From NCBI RefSeq assembly GCF_905171775.1, contig NC_053492.1, forward strand, positions 295,345,934 to 295,409,933: a stretch of DNA of 64,000 bases. The letters run 5' to 3'. Positions 23,566-34,171 of the stretch are shown piece after piece. A program made the position numbers and the translations under genes. The notes beneath the pieces were generated by a model that was not told the origin of the DNA, ran no database searches, and was given only the letters and a program-made list of their open reading frames with translations. Position 1 is the stretch's first letter, and every line of letters starts with the position of its first letter. This DNA is from Rana temporaria (taxonomy: Eukaryota > Chordata > Amphibia > Anura > Ranidae).

Positions 23566-24480
23566 GGTCGTATAACACCAGGGGGGGGGGGGAGGGGAGG
23601 ATTATCAAGGATTAACTAATCCTCGATCCTGACTTGGTCCAGAGGAAGGCAAAAAAACCCTGGCCGTGCTACGCCAATATGCTACGATAGGGGAAAAAAT
23701 TCCTTCCTGACCCCTTGTGAGGCGATCGGGCGAACCCTGGATCAAGTTCAATAGTATTGAGAAAGGGGAGAGTGGAGTTGGGTGTAGCAATATGGCCGCC
23801 AATCAGGCCACAGGATCCAGGCTGGGGGCTGTCAGATTGAGAGGATCCGTGCTGCTGGGGGGGATTAGATCGATTACCGGCGGAGAAGGTGCTCTTCAGG
23901 GGTCGGGGGGGCTTTATTGGGCCGTTTGGGCAGTTTGGTGATGGTTGCCGGGGGGAGAGCGGTGCGCCGCTAGGCCGCGAATGAAGCCGCGGCCTTTCCT
24001 AGATAGCGGCTGCCGCGATTGTTACCAGGCCTGCGCGGATGTATAAAAAAAAAAACGCCCGAAGAGGCGGAAATTGAACCAGAGATCTGGCGGAGGGGTC
24101 CCCTGAGTAGGGGTGGTAGTGTGGGGGTACAGGAGGGGGATACGGAGCCTATCCGGGCGGAAAGCCGCGGCTTTATCCTTAAAAGGACGGCCGCAAAACC
24201 TACCCCCGGACAGAGGGCAGGAAGATGGGCAGCGAACTGGTAAACACCAAGGCTTACCTTTGAGGAAGGAGCCTGTGAGGGGGGGGCAGGAGATGGTCTA
24301 CTGGAGGCCCAGGGGAGAAGAGGCAGTGGTTGGTCCTGGAAGCGGTGGTGTGTGCTTCGCCGCTGGGGGCTGGGAGGAGTGTAGCTATCTGCAGACTGAC
24401 TGCCTGTCTGGCTTGTCCCTGAGTGGAGCAGACTCGTCGGAAGCGTCCTACTCCACCTAGCGGCTGACTGACTGAGCAGC

Positions 24481-24514
24481 CTCTAGTCTGGCGGCGGCGG
24501 CCGCCAGACTAGAG
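24481..24514. other. perfect 15-bp-stem hairpin at LINE 5' end
   Basis: CTCTAGTCTGGCGGC (24,481-24,495) and its exact complement (24,500-24,514) enclose a GGCG tetraloop. It lies at the apparent 5' boundary of the LINE. It could be a structured 5' untranslated element or a separate palindrome that marks the boundary. Confidence 0.6.
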
Positions 24515-25014
24515 AAAACAATATTAAGTGACATAAGTTAAAGTGCATAATGTGGTGATAGTGCAGGTAAACAGTCCTTGGCTTTGGTGCAAACAAGTGC
24601 TAAAGTGCTCCGTGTCCCAGTGTTGTTGTATCCACCTCCTGGGGGTGGTGTAGAAATCCAAACTCACCAGACTCCTTTCTCTTATGACAAAAGGGGTCTT
24701 GTGTGCTTGTAGGTCATTTAATGGGAAATAAACCCAATGCGGTACATGAAAAAAGGAAAAAAGAACCTTGAATATACAAATCTAGGCAATTCTTTGTTTA
24801 GATGAAAACGACTTTAAGTCAGACCCCACAAAAAAGGAAAAAAAAACTTGGAATGGGACTTTGTAAGTGACTAGAAACAAGAGTACACGTACTGTATGTA
24901 TAAAAAACATACATAATTTATTAAAGTATCATACAAAATAATTCATGGATTTTTAAAGCACATATGAGATATACAAATCCAGACAATTATTTGTTTAGAT
25001 GAAAATGACTCTAA
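24515..25014. repeat. local duplication containing an empty MITE site
   Basis: The segment at about 24,773-24,825 (AATCTAGGCAATTCTTTG through GACTTTAAGTCAGACCCC) is repeated at about 24,972-25,014 and continues at 25,435 after the MITE. The first copy has a single TAA where the second has TAA-MITE-TAA. AACCCAATGCGG also recurs (24,733 and 25,449). It is therefore a natural unoccupied paralogue. Confidence 0.8.
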
Positions 25015-25434
25015 GGCCTCGTACACACGATAGGTTAAACAGAGGACAACGATCTGATGGACCATTTTCATCAGTCAAAACCGATCGTGTGTGGGCTTCA
25101 TAGGTTATTTAACCATCAGTTAAAAAAAATCCAACTTGCTTTAAATTTAACCGATGGATTCCTAACCGATGGGAAAAAACTTATCGTTAGTAGGCACAAC
25201 CATCGGTTAAAAATCCACGCATGCTCAGAATCCAGTCGACGCATGCTTGGAAGCATTGAACTTCGTATTTTTCAGCACGTCGTTGTGTTTTACGTCACCG
25301 CGTTCTGACACGATCAGTCTTTTAACCGATGGTGTGCAGGCGAGACAGACCATCAGTCAGCTTCATCGGTTAACCGATGAAAACGCTCTATCGGTCCATT
25401 TCTCATCTGATGGACTGATCGTGTGTACGCGGCA
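25015..25434. mobile_element. Harbinger-like MITE with exact TAA TSD
   Basis: Ends GGCCTCGTACACACGATAGG and CGTGTGTACGCGGCA, flanked by TAA at 25,012-25,014 and 25,435-25,437. CGATCGGTT-type arms. The core includes CACGTCGTTGTGTTTTACGT followed by CACCGCGTT. The empty paralogue at about 24,801-24,822 confirms that exactly one TAA was duplicated. Confidence 0.9.
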
Positions 25435-25437
25435 TAA

Positions 25438-25749
25438 GTCAGACCCTAAACCCAATGCGGTGTTCTCTAGTATCCTCCTGTGTCTCCTCTGTCATGGATT
25501 GCTCCAATTTTAGCTCTGGGTCTCCAGGGATAAGCGGTGTGCCGCACGTAATGAAGAAAAAAGAAAACTCATCATAGAGTAATTTATTCAGGTTTAATGA
25601 TAAAAACAGCTTACAAGCATTTAAAATACTGTCATGGTGACAGAATACAGCATCACTGTAAAAATCATCAGCCTGTACTAATATGGAGATGTGGTCACTA
25701 CTCAGCCTGTAGCGTGCGTTCCACTCTCCTGGCCAGAAGTGACGAGTTA
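25438..25749. other. no gene recognised
   Basis: Continuation of the duplicated sequence, then non-repetitive DNA. The 7-mer ACGAGTT ends it and recurs at 26,165. Confidence 0.35.
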
Positions 25750-26163
25750 TGCCACGTACACACGATCAGTTCATCCGATGAAAATGGACCGATGGATTTT
25801 TTCATCAGATATCTGATGAAGCTGACTTTCATCAGTCTTGCCTACACACCATTAGTTAAAAATCCGATCGTGTCCAACGCGGTGACGTAAAACACAACGA
25901 CGTGCAGAGAAAAATGAAGTTCAATGCTTCCATGCATGCGTCGGCTTGATTCTGAGCATGCGTGGATTTTTGACCGATAGAAAAAAGCGATCGTCTGTGA
26001 GAAATCTATCGGTTTTTTAACCATCATAAAATTTTAAAAAAGGTTCTATTTTTTTTCACCGATGGGAAAAAAAACGATGGGGCCCACACACGATCGGGTT
26101 CGTCCGATGAAAACAGTCAATCGAACTGTTTTCATCAGACGAACCGATAGTGTGTACAGGGCA
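25750..26163. mobile_element. Harbinger-like MITE, cgatcggtt-arm type
   Basis: Ends TGCCACGTACACACGATCAG and the complement of GTGTACAGGGCA, with the usual core (GCGGTGACGTAAAACACAAC). The left flank is GACGAGTTA; the right reads TACGAGTTA. The 3-bp repeat is thus imperfect, although the longer word ACGAGTTA lies on both sides. Confidence 0.75.
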
Positions 26164-26184
26164 TACGAGTTAGAGACTCTCTTA

Positions 26185-26489
26185 TGCCCTGTACACACGA
26201 TCCGAATTTCCAATGGGATACAATTTGATGGAATTTTCTGTCGGAATTCCATTCAAGCTGTCTTGCATCCACACTGTCAGATCAAATGACAGTCCAAAAC
26301 GCGGTGATGTAAAACAAAGTACAGTCCAAAACGCTGTGACGTAAAACACTATGACGAGCCGAGAGAAATGTTCTATTTCTAAACTCCGATGGAAAAAAGT
26401 CCAATGGGGCCCACCCACGGTTGGAATATCCGATTAAAAAATTCCGTCAGACTTTTTTCATCGGAAATTCCGATCATGTATACAAGGCA
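26185..26489. mobile_element. Harbinger-like MITE, aatttccgat-arm type
   Basis: Ends TGCCCTGTACACACGATCC and the complement of GTATACAAGGCA, with TTA on both sides (26,182-26,184; 26,490-26,492). The core contains a short internal duplication (AGTCCAAAACGCGGTGATG and AGTCCAAAACGCTGTGACG). Confidence 0.8.
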
Positions 26490-26605
26490 TTACACATCAC
26501 TTCCTGGCCAGGAGAGTGGAATGCTCACTGCAAGCATTCCTTTATTTTTTCATTTTTTTTCCCCAATTCTTCTGGGGTTTTTTCCAGGCCTTCCTATCTC
26601 TAGTG

Positions 26606-27489
26606 CAGTGTGTTAATTTTGGCAGCAAATTTCAATGTAGTTTTAGTCTTAGGACTAAAATGGCATTTTAGTTTTAGTCCCATTTTAGTCTTCTGGAATT
26701 GTTTTAGTTTTAGTCGTATTTAGGCGACTAAATCTCCAGTACATTTTAGTCGACTAAAACTCACTTTAGTTGTCTAAAATCTAATGGGCATAATTAAATT
26801 GTAATGCATTAGTTAAACATTTCTCTACAATGTCCAAACTCATTATATACTGCTGGAGTGAAAAATCTAATATGTAATAATTTGTGGTATTGAGGTATGA
26901 ACATGCACTACAGACCAGTGGTAATTTTGAAGTCAAATTTCAATTTAGTTTTAGTCTTATGCGTACACACGATCGGTCCATCCGATGAGAGCGGTCTGAA
27001 GGACCGTTTTCATCGGTTAACCGATAAAGCTGACTGTGCCTACACACCATCGGTTAAAAAAACGATCGTGTCAGAACGTGGTGACGTAAAACACAATGAC
27101 GTGCTGAAAAAATGAAGTTCAATGCTTCCAAGCATGCGTCGACTTGATTCCGAGCATGCGTGGATTTTTAACCGATGGTTGTGCCTACTAACGATCGTTT
27201 TTTTTTCTACCGGTTAGGTATCCATCGGTTTAATTTTAAAACAGGATTGCTTTTTTTTTAACCTATGGATAGTTAACCGATGGGGACCACACACGATCGG
27301 TTTGGTCCGATGAAAACGGTCCATCAGACCGTTCTCATCGGTTTGACCGATCGTGTGTACGCGGCATTAGTCTTTTGACTAAAATGGCATTTTAGTTGTA
27401 GTTGTATTTTAGTCATCTCAATTGTTTTAGTTTTAGTTGTATTTTAGTTAACTAAAATGATATCCATTTACCTGACAAAATTAACACTG
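26606..27489. mobile_element. tttagtc-rich DNA element carrying a nested MITE
   Basis: Ends CAGTGTGTTAATTTTGGCAG and the complement of CTGACAAAATTAACACTG. The body is built of TTTTAGTC/GACTAAAA words repeated in both senses. The CAG-initial end suggests hAT, but no matching 8-bp flank is visible. A MITE occupies 26,960-27,366. Confidence 0.6.
26960..27366. mobile_element. Harbinger-like MITE nested in the tttagtc element
   Basis: Starts TGCGTACACACGATCGG and ends CGTGTGTACGCGGCA, with TTA at 26,957-26,959 and 27,367-27,369. Standard CGATCGGTT arms and core. It interrupts the host element, so it is younger. Confidence 0.85.
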
Positions 27490-28505
27490 GCGGGCACACA
27501 CCACTGCATGGGGAAAAAATTGGACTAGAGTTGGCCTTTAAATATAAAGAAATTAACAAAAATAAAGAGACACTGACAGCTTGCTCATGCTGCAGAGACT
27601 GTAGCTGCTATATAAGTCATGCATAATAGTAATAACAATAATAATAATAATAATATTTAGGTAGGTAAAAACAGCTGGGTGATTTTGTGTGTGGATATGA
27701 CATGTTTACTGAGACACAATAGTAACAAAGTATATTATGACATTTTTAAATAAGATAGGATATAGATTCCCATAGCTGTGCATGTATATTTAAGGTGCAT
27801 GTTATGTAACAATACATGACCTCCAGGGATTTGGCCTACAACTGAGGAGGTTGCAATTAAAGGAGATCTTTAGACTCAATTTTCCATTTAAATTTTAGTT
27901 CACACAGTATTTCCTCCAATAGACTAACATGCATTTCTAGTGCTAAAAAGAGACCTAATTGCATCAACAAATCCTAACAGATGTTATCCAGCCTAATAAC
28001 ATTATGTGAGTCTATCCAGGATGCCTGTCCTAGACCATGGTGACACCATCTGTTGTTAAGATCACATAACTGAGACAGAAGTCAAGGCTCTTAGCCATAT
28101 TATATAAAGCATGCAGCTTTCATTGATTATTTGTTTTGACAAAATTATCAAACTTCAGCAAAACTTCAGAACTGACATTTATATTTAGTAGGATGGCTTT
28201 TAATACAGTGCATGATATATTAAAGAGGAACTTCATTTGGGTTGTAAAATTAAAAGAATTTAAAGTATGTAGATAAATAATTCAAATTAAAATGTATTTG
28301 TAGCTGCTAACATGTAAGAAATCGATACCTAGCAATCCATGGAGTCCAGCTCCGTTTTCCATGCAGTCAATTCATTGCTCGGCTTTGCCTCTCTTGTGCC
28401 ACCATCTTTGATTTGGTAACTGGCTGTGATTTGCTGATGTCTCACAGCCAGCTCCCAACAGTGCATGTGCAAGACATGGCAGGGCAGTAGGACTGTGACA
28501 AGTGA
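27490..28505. other. no gene; short (AAT)n tract
   Basis: A run of AAT units lies near 27,630-27,655. No transposon end or credible coding frame is seen. Confidence 0.4.
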
Positions 28506-29047
28506 CATGTCCCAGGAGGCTACAGGCGACGATGGGGGATGGGGGGGGGGCACATGCCATTCTTGCGTAGGCAAGCATTTAAGTGGGAGGAACAGGTACA
28601 TGCTTCCAGCAAAAAAAAGTTGCAAATCTGATAGAGACTGGTAGGAAGAAGAGGATAAGCTGCATTTTCCTTTTTGGAAGAAGGTCAACCGCTTTGACAA
28701 TGATTGTGCATGTGCATTAGATATGCTTACAGCAGGCTAAGGCCTCGTACACACGACCAAGTTTCTCGCCAAAAACCATGTCCCAGGAGGCTACAGGCGA
28801 CGATGGGGGATGGGGGGGGGGCACATGCCATTCTTGCGTAGGCAAGCATTTAAGTGGGAGGAACAGGTACATGCTTCCAGCAAAAAAAAGTTGCAAATCT
28901 GATAGAGACTGGTAGGAAGAAGAGGATAAGCTGCATTTTCCTTTTTGGAAGAAGGTCAACCGCTTTGACAATGATTGTGCATGTGCATTAGATATGCTTA
29001 CAGCAGGCTAAGGCCTCGTACACACGACCAAGTTTCTCGCCAAAAAC
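28506..29047. repeat. identical 271-bp tandem duplication
   Basis: The unit 28,506-28,776 is followed directly by the copy 28,777-29,047. I find no difference between them, including the run of ten G. Each copy ends with the first 36 bp of a MITE terminus (GGCCTCGTACACACGACC...). The duplication therefore happened after the MITE inserted and cut it, or is an assembly artefact. The open frames within (28,329-28,700 and 28,717-28,971, minus) share 65 residues only because of it. Confidence 0.9.
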
Positions 29048-29190
29048 CAGCAAGAAACTTGCTGGGAGAATTTTTTCTGCCGAGGAAACCGGTCGTGTGT
29101 ACATTTTCGTCAAGGAAACTGTCGAGAAACTCGACGAGCCAAAAAGAGAGCAAGTTCTCTATTTCCTTGACGGGAATGAAGAAAATTTAG
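29012..29190. mobile_element. Harbinger-like MITE, truncated, tttctcg-arm type
   Basis: The left end GGCCTCGTACACACGACC follows TAA (29,009-29,011). The arms with AGTTTCTCGCC and ACCGGTCGTGTGTAC are present. The right terminus is missing. Same arm type as the copy at 56,525. Confidence 0.6.
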
Positions 29191-29654
29191 AGTAAACCCT
29201 TTACAAACTTTGCTAAGTCAAACTGAGGATGCAGTAATCATAAATAAATGCATATTAGTTTCAGTGAAAACTACATTCAAATAATGATTTCTAATTCCAG
29301 AGATGAAGCCAGCTGAATTATATGCAAATATCAACCACTTCTTCTGTTTTATGAAACCTCTATCACATTTAACAACTTCAATACAGGGCATTTTCACCCC
29401 TTCCTGCCCAGGCCAATTTTCAGTTTTCGGTGCTGTCGCACTTTGAATGACATTTGTGCGGTCATGCTACACTGTACCTAAAGGAATTTTATAATCTTTT
29501 CACCCACAAATAGAGCTTTCTTTTGGTGGTATTTGATCACCTCTGCGGTTTTTATTTTTTGCACTATAAACAAAAGAATAGTGACAAGTTTGAAAAGAAC
29601 ACAATATTTTTTAGTTTTTGCTATAATAAATATCAGGGTGTTTTTAATTTGAGT

Positions 29655-31905
29655 ACAGCAATACTCACTCCTGCCAAACAATCCGTATTGGACAAGGGCC
29701 TTAAATTTGCCCCTCCAAAAAAATTAAATAAATTCAATACTTTTATTGACATTCAAAAATATATTAGGAAAATCAATATACAGAGATATACTGTATAGTA
29801 TCCAATACACATAAGTTTGAAGACCGTGCAGCCACTTCAGGTACAGTCCATTCCAGGTTGGCAAATCCGTCATTGTTTAACCCACCCATTCCTATTGCTC
29901 CGGCTGTAAAAGTGTTTAAAGATTTGGTCTTAAATGACCTATCACAACTTACTGTGAAGCGATCATCTCAACAACCCTTGTCGGCTGCTGGACTCAGATC
30001 ATTGTGTGATAACAAGGATCTGGTCATAAGCCCGGCCGACTAGGGTGGTGGTATTGTGATCCTTGACAAGGTACAATATGAAACAGAAATGCTTCGTATC
30101 TTGAGTGAACCTGATACATATGTAGAGATAGCCAATAATCCCACTTATGTATATAAGAAACAACTGCGAACTTTGGTCACCAAAGGTACAGACTTAAAAA
30201 TCCTTAATACCAAAGAAAGTGCATATTTTGTTCCCAAAGTCCCTAGAATTCCTACCATTTATTTTTTTGCCGAAAATACACAAAAATTCCACTCATCCAC
30301 CCGGCCGACCTATCGTGAGCGGTATAGATTCCGTTACCTCACGCATAGGTCGGTACATTGATTATTATCTCCAACCTCTCGTAAAGAAAATACCCTCATA
30401 TTTGAAGGATACAGGCGACACTATTCGTCTACTTGAGAACTTGGCGATACAGGATGGCTACATCATGGCTACGGCAGATGTAGCCTCACTGTATACTAAC
30501 ATACCGCATGAGCTAGGAATTAATGCAGTCCAACATTATCTGGATAAAGAACATTCATTGGCCTCTTTTCAGTGCGACTACCTGATAGAATTACTTGAGT
30601 TTGCCACCAAGAAAAATTATTTCTGGTTTAACCAGAAATACTACTTACAAAAGCGTGGAGTAGCCATGGGGGCTAAATTCGCCCCCAGCCTGGCTAATTT
30701 ATTTATGGCCAAATGGGAGGAGGATGTCGTCTATGCCCTAGGCAATACATCATTGGTCGTCTGGGCCAGATACATAGACGACATCCTCCTCCTATGGAAG
30801 GGCACTCCAGAATCATTAAATACATTTTTTGAGGTATTGAACTCCAATGATCGGGGTATCTCTCTGACTTTCAAGTCTAGTACCAGTACTATACATTTTT
30901 TAGACTTGGAAATATCTAGACTTGGATGGTCAGTTCAAATTTAAGACCTATTTTAAATCCACCAAACGTAATGGATATATCCCTATGGGAAGCTGCCACC
31001 ACCCATCTTGGCTTCGCTCCGTTCCTCGTAGCCAATTTCTCCAGCTCCGTAGGAACTGCAGCGATAATGACACCTACTTGGCTCAAGCAGAGATCTTGAA
31101 ATCACGTTTTGTAGACAAAGGTTACTCTGTAAGTGACGTTGACAGCGAAATCCAACGTATACTATCACTTAATAGAAAATCTCTTGTATCTGTTAAACCT
31201 AAGCGTGAAACAGATGATGGGTTTAAATTTGCCATGCTTACTTCATATTCCACGCAACATAGACAGGTCAAAAATATAATTAAAAAACATTGGAATGTTC
31301 TTAGAGGAGACAGTGTTTTGGGCCCGTTATTGCCCAACCAGGCAAAGGTGATTTTTAAAGGTGTCCCCTCCCTGCAAAGTCTCGTTGCCCCTAACATTAT
31401 CAATCCGCCTATATGTAGTTCGTTCTTTCATAATATGGTTGGTTTTTATCCATGCAAAAGATGTCAAGTATGCCATCATAATGCATTAGGTAAGCGCAAA
31501 ATCGCCCAATTTTCGTCCACGGTTACATCTAAACAATATACTATTAGATCTTTTTGCACTTGCGAAACTAAATATATTGTATACTTAATTACTTGCCCCT
31601 GCGGCAAGCAATACGTAGGGCGTACTATACGCACATTTGCAATCAGGGTGGGTGAGCACATTGCCCTAATCAAAGGGGGTGACACCAAACACCCGGTACC
31701 TAGGCATTATAGACAATTTCATCACAGAGATCCGAGTGGTACACAATTCACCATCATTGACAAGTACACGCCCCCTTGGAGAGGCGGTGCTATGACAAGA
31801 GGGGTATCACGCTTAGAAACGTATTGGATTTTTGAACTCCAATCATATGTTCCTCTCGGCATGAATGTCGAGTGGGACATTAATGCTTTTATTAATCAAT
31901 CGTAG
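29655..31905 (+). pseudogene. Penelope-like reverse transcriptase/GIY-YIG endonuclease, inactivated
   Basis: Order of blocks: LDKGLKFAP (about 29,690); SPAD directly followed by a TAG at 30,041-30,043 and then GGGIVILDK, where the family has a Lys; a frame change at the T-run near 30,260-30,268 just before LPKIHK; GRPIVSGI; DVASLYTNIP (motif A); KRGVAMGAKFAPSLANLF (motif B); YIDD (motif C, 30,771-30,782); FLDLEI. A second frame change follows near 30,915-30,925. The last frame (to the TAG at 31,905) is open and holds CKRCQVCHH, a zinc-binding-type motif, then YIVYL...QYVGR, Arg, EH and the C-terminal ETYWIF...NVEWDINAFINQS typical of this endonuclease. The enzyme would nick DNA and copy its RNA there. 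The catalytic Asp pair and the endonuclease core are intact; the stop and frameshifts kill the copy. Confidence 0.92.
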
Positions 31906-32869
31906 GAATTCTTCCCCTTTTTTTTTTATTTTTTTAGTATGCACTAACGTACCAATGGTAAATATATGACATGTATGTATAATAATGTTATTGTGAATGA
32001 AACCTTGTCATACCTATATGCAGCATTCACCGTCGTATTTTCCATTCCATTGGTACTTTTTTCTTTTTTACACACCTTCATTGGTTGTTTTTTCAATAAT
32101 GTTATTTAGAGCGTTGTTTTCTTGTACGTATATGACATGGTAACACATATATATCTTTTATGGACACTATGATATTGATATATATATTTTTGTATGTATT
32201 ATATATATACTTATTAATATTTTTATATATATATTTTATGATGTATGCGTGACATTATTGTCAGGCTTTTCATCCTGGCTCTGTGCTGGGATTTTATGAT
32301 ATTGCTTGCCCTTCATTTTATTCTTTAATTTTATTCATATTGGATAGATGTAAGAGGTGGTGTTTTTGGTTTTTACCAAATCTCCACTTCTGGCTAATTT
32401 TCCTCTTGTATTATTAGACATCACATGTGGGGCTTGGCGTTTAGACGCCTTATGCTTCCTCTCTTTTAACTTAACATTCGTCAAATCCCGCGATACTTCC
32501 ACAGGTTGTGTCCATCCAATCAGCTCGGTGCTTCTAAAGGGAGGCGTGAAATGACGCAGTTCCGCCCGCCGGACGATCGTGCCTGGAACGCACGCCGCCT
32601 AACCATGGCATCCGGACCAGGAAATGAATCAATCCGTTCAATAGAAATATATTTTTGTAAGTGAGGCTTGGAACGCATCGTTCCATCGCGGGTTCAGCTC
32701 GCCTGGCTATCATGGATGGTCCAGATTGAGGCTTGAAACGCACGCCGTTCAGCCATGTTTTTTGGACCAGGAAGTACTCGGCAGGTGCAATGCTGCATAT
32801 GGGGAGGTAAGATGCCCACCTTTTGATTGGAGGTACTATTACTGTTTAGCTATAAATTCATGGGGCCTT

Positions 32870-32932
32870 CAGTGGAGAGACACCCCAGATGATGTGTTAC
32901 TGAACACGAAACGCGTAGGGTCGTCTCCACTG
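32870..32932 (+). ncRNA. hammerhead-ribozyme-like motif in Penelope-like 3' region
   Basis: Stem I: CAGTGGAGA with an offset C (32,870-32,881) pairs with GTCTCCACTG (32,923-32,932). Core box CAGATGA (32,886-32,892; consensus CTGATGA). Stem II: GTGTT/AACAC around an ACTG loop (32,894-32,907). GAAAC at 32,908-32,912, then a short stem III region and GTC at 32,920-32,922, the expected cleavage triplet. The core has one substitution and one extra T. Penelope-like elements are known to carry hammerhead motifs in their terminal regions. TAATAAA follows at 32,996. Activity is unproven. Confidence 0.6.
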
Positions 32933-33686
32933 CCGCCTCAACACTATTACATGCAAGTTTTGTACAGGATACATGTGAGTGTACTTGATACTTTTTAATA
33001 AATACATAGTTTTTATCGGATTACACTATGTGGCCATTTTCTTCCCTTGCCTTCTCTGACCTTCCTGCTTATTGTGGAGCGAAATGGACCTAAGGTTCTA
33101 TACCACACTGACATATTTGGAGTGACTGCATCCAGCTACTAGCAAGTGCCTTAGATGACTTTATTCATCGATCCTGTGCACTCTGATTGGTACCATAAGC
33201 CCATTTAGACTTGCAGTGACGTATGTCATCTCAAGTCCACCAGCTCTGGTAAGCCTCCATTTTCCTTCATTGGTGATTGTCTACACTTCGATTTGAACAA
33301 GAGTTGCTTATATTTTTCATGTGGTGATTCATGTTTTCATGGACTTTTATTTATTTAATTACACATATTGGACTTTTTTTCACTTTATTTATTCCACATA
33401 TGAATTCCTTCATTGGACTTTTTATGTAGTACACATCTGTGTATATTATCTATGTTGAACACATAATTTGTATTGTTTTTACATTTATTTGACCGTAGCG
33501 CTACCCATTCTTGCTTTCTATAATAAATATCACAATTTTTTTATTTAAAAAAACAATTTTTTTCTGCAGTTTAGGTTGATATGTATTCTTCTACATATTT
33601 TTGGTAAAATCTCAATAAGCGTATATTTATTGGTTTGCGCACAAGTTATAGTGTCTACAAAATAGTGGCTAGATTTATGCAATTTG

Positions 33687-33728
<42 letters not shown>

Positions 33729-34171
33729 TAGTAATGGTGCCGATCTGCAAATTTTTATCATGACTGTGACATTGCAGCAGACATATCGGACACTTTTGAG
33801 ACTTTTTTGGGACCATTCACATTTATACAGCGATTAGTGCTATAAAATGCACTGATACTGTATAAATGTCACTGGCATGGCAGGGAAGGGGTTAACACTA
33901 GGGGGCGATCAAGGGGTTAACTGTGTTACCTAGGAAGTGGGCTCACAAGGGGAGGAGACCAATTGGTGTTCCTCTGTACATCGGTCTCCTCTCACCTGAC
34001 AGGATGTGGATCTGTGTGTTTATACAAACAGATCCGAGGTCCTGCTCTGTTATCGGGCAATCAAGGGTGCCCGGCGGACATTGTGGCCGCCGGAAATGCG
34101 CATCAGCTCCGAGTGATGTGGCGACGCGCGTGCATGCCCCCTAGACGGCCGGAGAGCCCAGGAGAGCCCAG

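Larger units (their letters stand above)
20062..24514 (-). mobile_element. CR1/L2-like non-LTR retrotransposon (LINE)
   Basis: Read on the minus strand this has a GC-rich, CpG-rich 5' region (24,514 to 23,566), an endonuclease segment, a reverse transcriptase and a C-terminal domain. It ends in a short ATGT tandem tail at about 20,070-20,085 instead of a poly-A tail, as in the CR1/L2 group. It is nearly full length but interrupted by a 491-bp MITE (22,695-23,185) and by several frameshifts, two of them at homopolymer C-runs. No target duplication was identified. Confidence 0.85.
29636..33517 (+). mobile_element. Penelope-like retroelement with GIY-YIG endonuclease
   Basis: A 3,882-bp insertion flanked by perfect 15-bp direct repeats (CTATAATAAATATCA at 29,621-29,635 and 33,518-33,532). 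It contains a reverse transcriptase with Penelope-type motifs and a C-terminal GIY-YIG endonuclease, then 1.6 kb of AT-rich 3' sequence with a hammerhead-like motif. The Cys/His motif ahead of GIY-YIG fits the animal endonuclease-bearing Penelope groups (Neptune/Poseidon type). The N-terminus appears slightly truncated, since homology begins at about 29,655. Confidence 0.9.
29369..34171 (+). mobile_element. TTAA-type non-coding DNA repeat, copy 2 (split)
   Basis: This is the reverse complement of copy 1. It opens TTAACAACTTCAATACAG and includes TTTTGGTGGTATTTGATC. It is interrupted after CTATAATAAATATCA at 29,635, resumes with the same 15 bp at 33,518, and continues through GGTTTGCGCACAAGTTATAG to a GC-rich end. 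A (TA)n tract sits at about 33,691-33,726, and a hAT-like element is inserted at 34,172. A fragment of the far end may follow at 34,787. Confidence 0.7.

Noticed and set aside
25739..26171. 8-bp duplication ACGAGTTA around the 25,750 MITE, suggesting hAT instead of Harbinger
   Set aside because: Other copies of the same family show exact 3-bp TWA repeats and the empty paralogue near 24,810 proves 3 bp; the longer match here is probably coincidence or local duplication.
28329..28971. Two related 84-123-codon minus-strand frames suggesting a gene pair
   Set aside because: The shared residues are the translation of the 271-bp identical tandem duplication; no family motif is seen.
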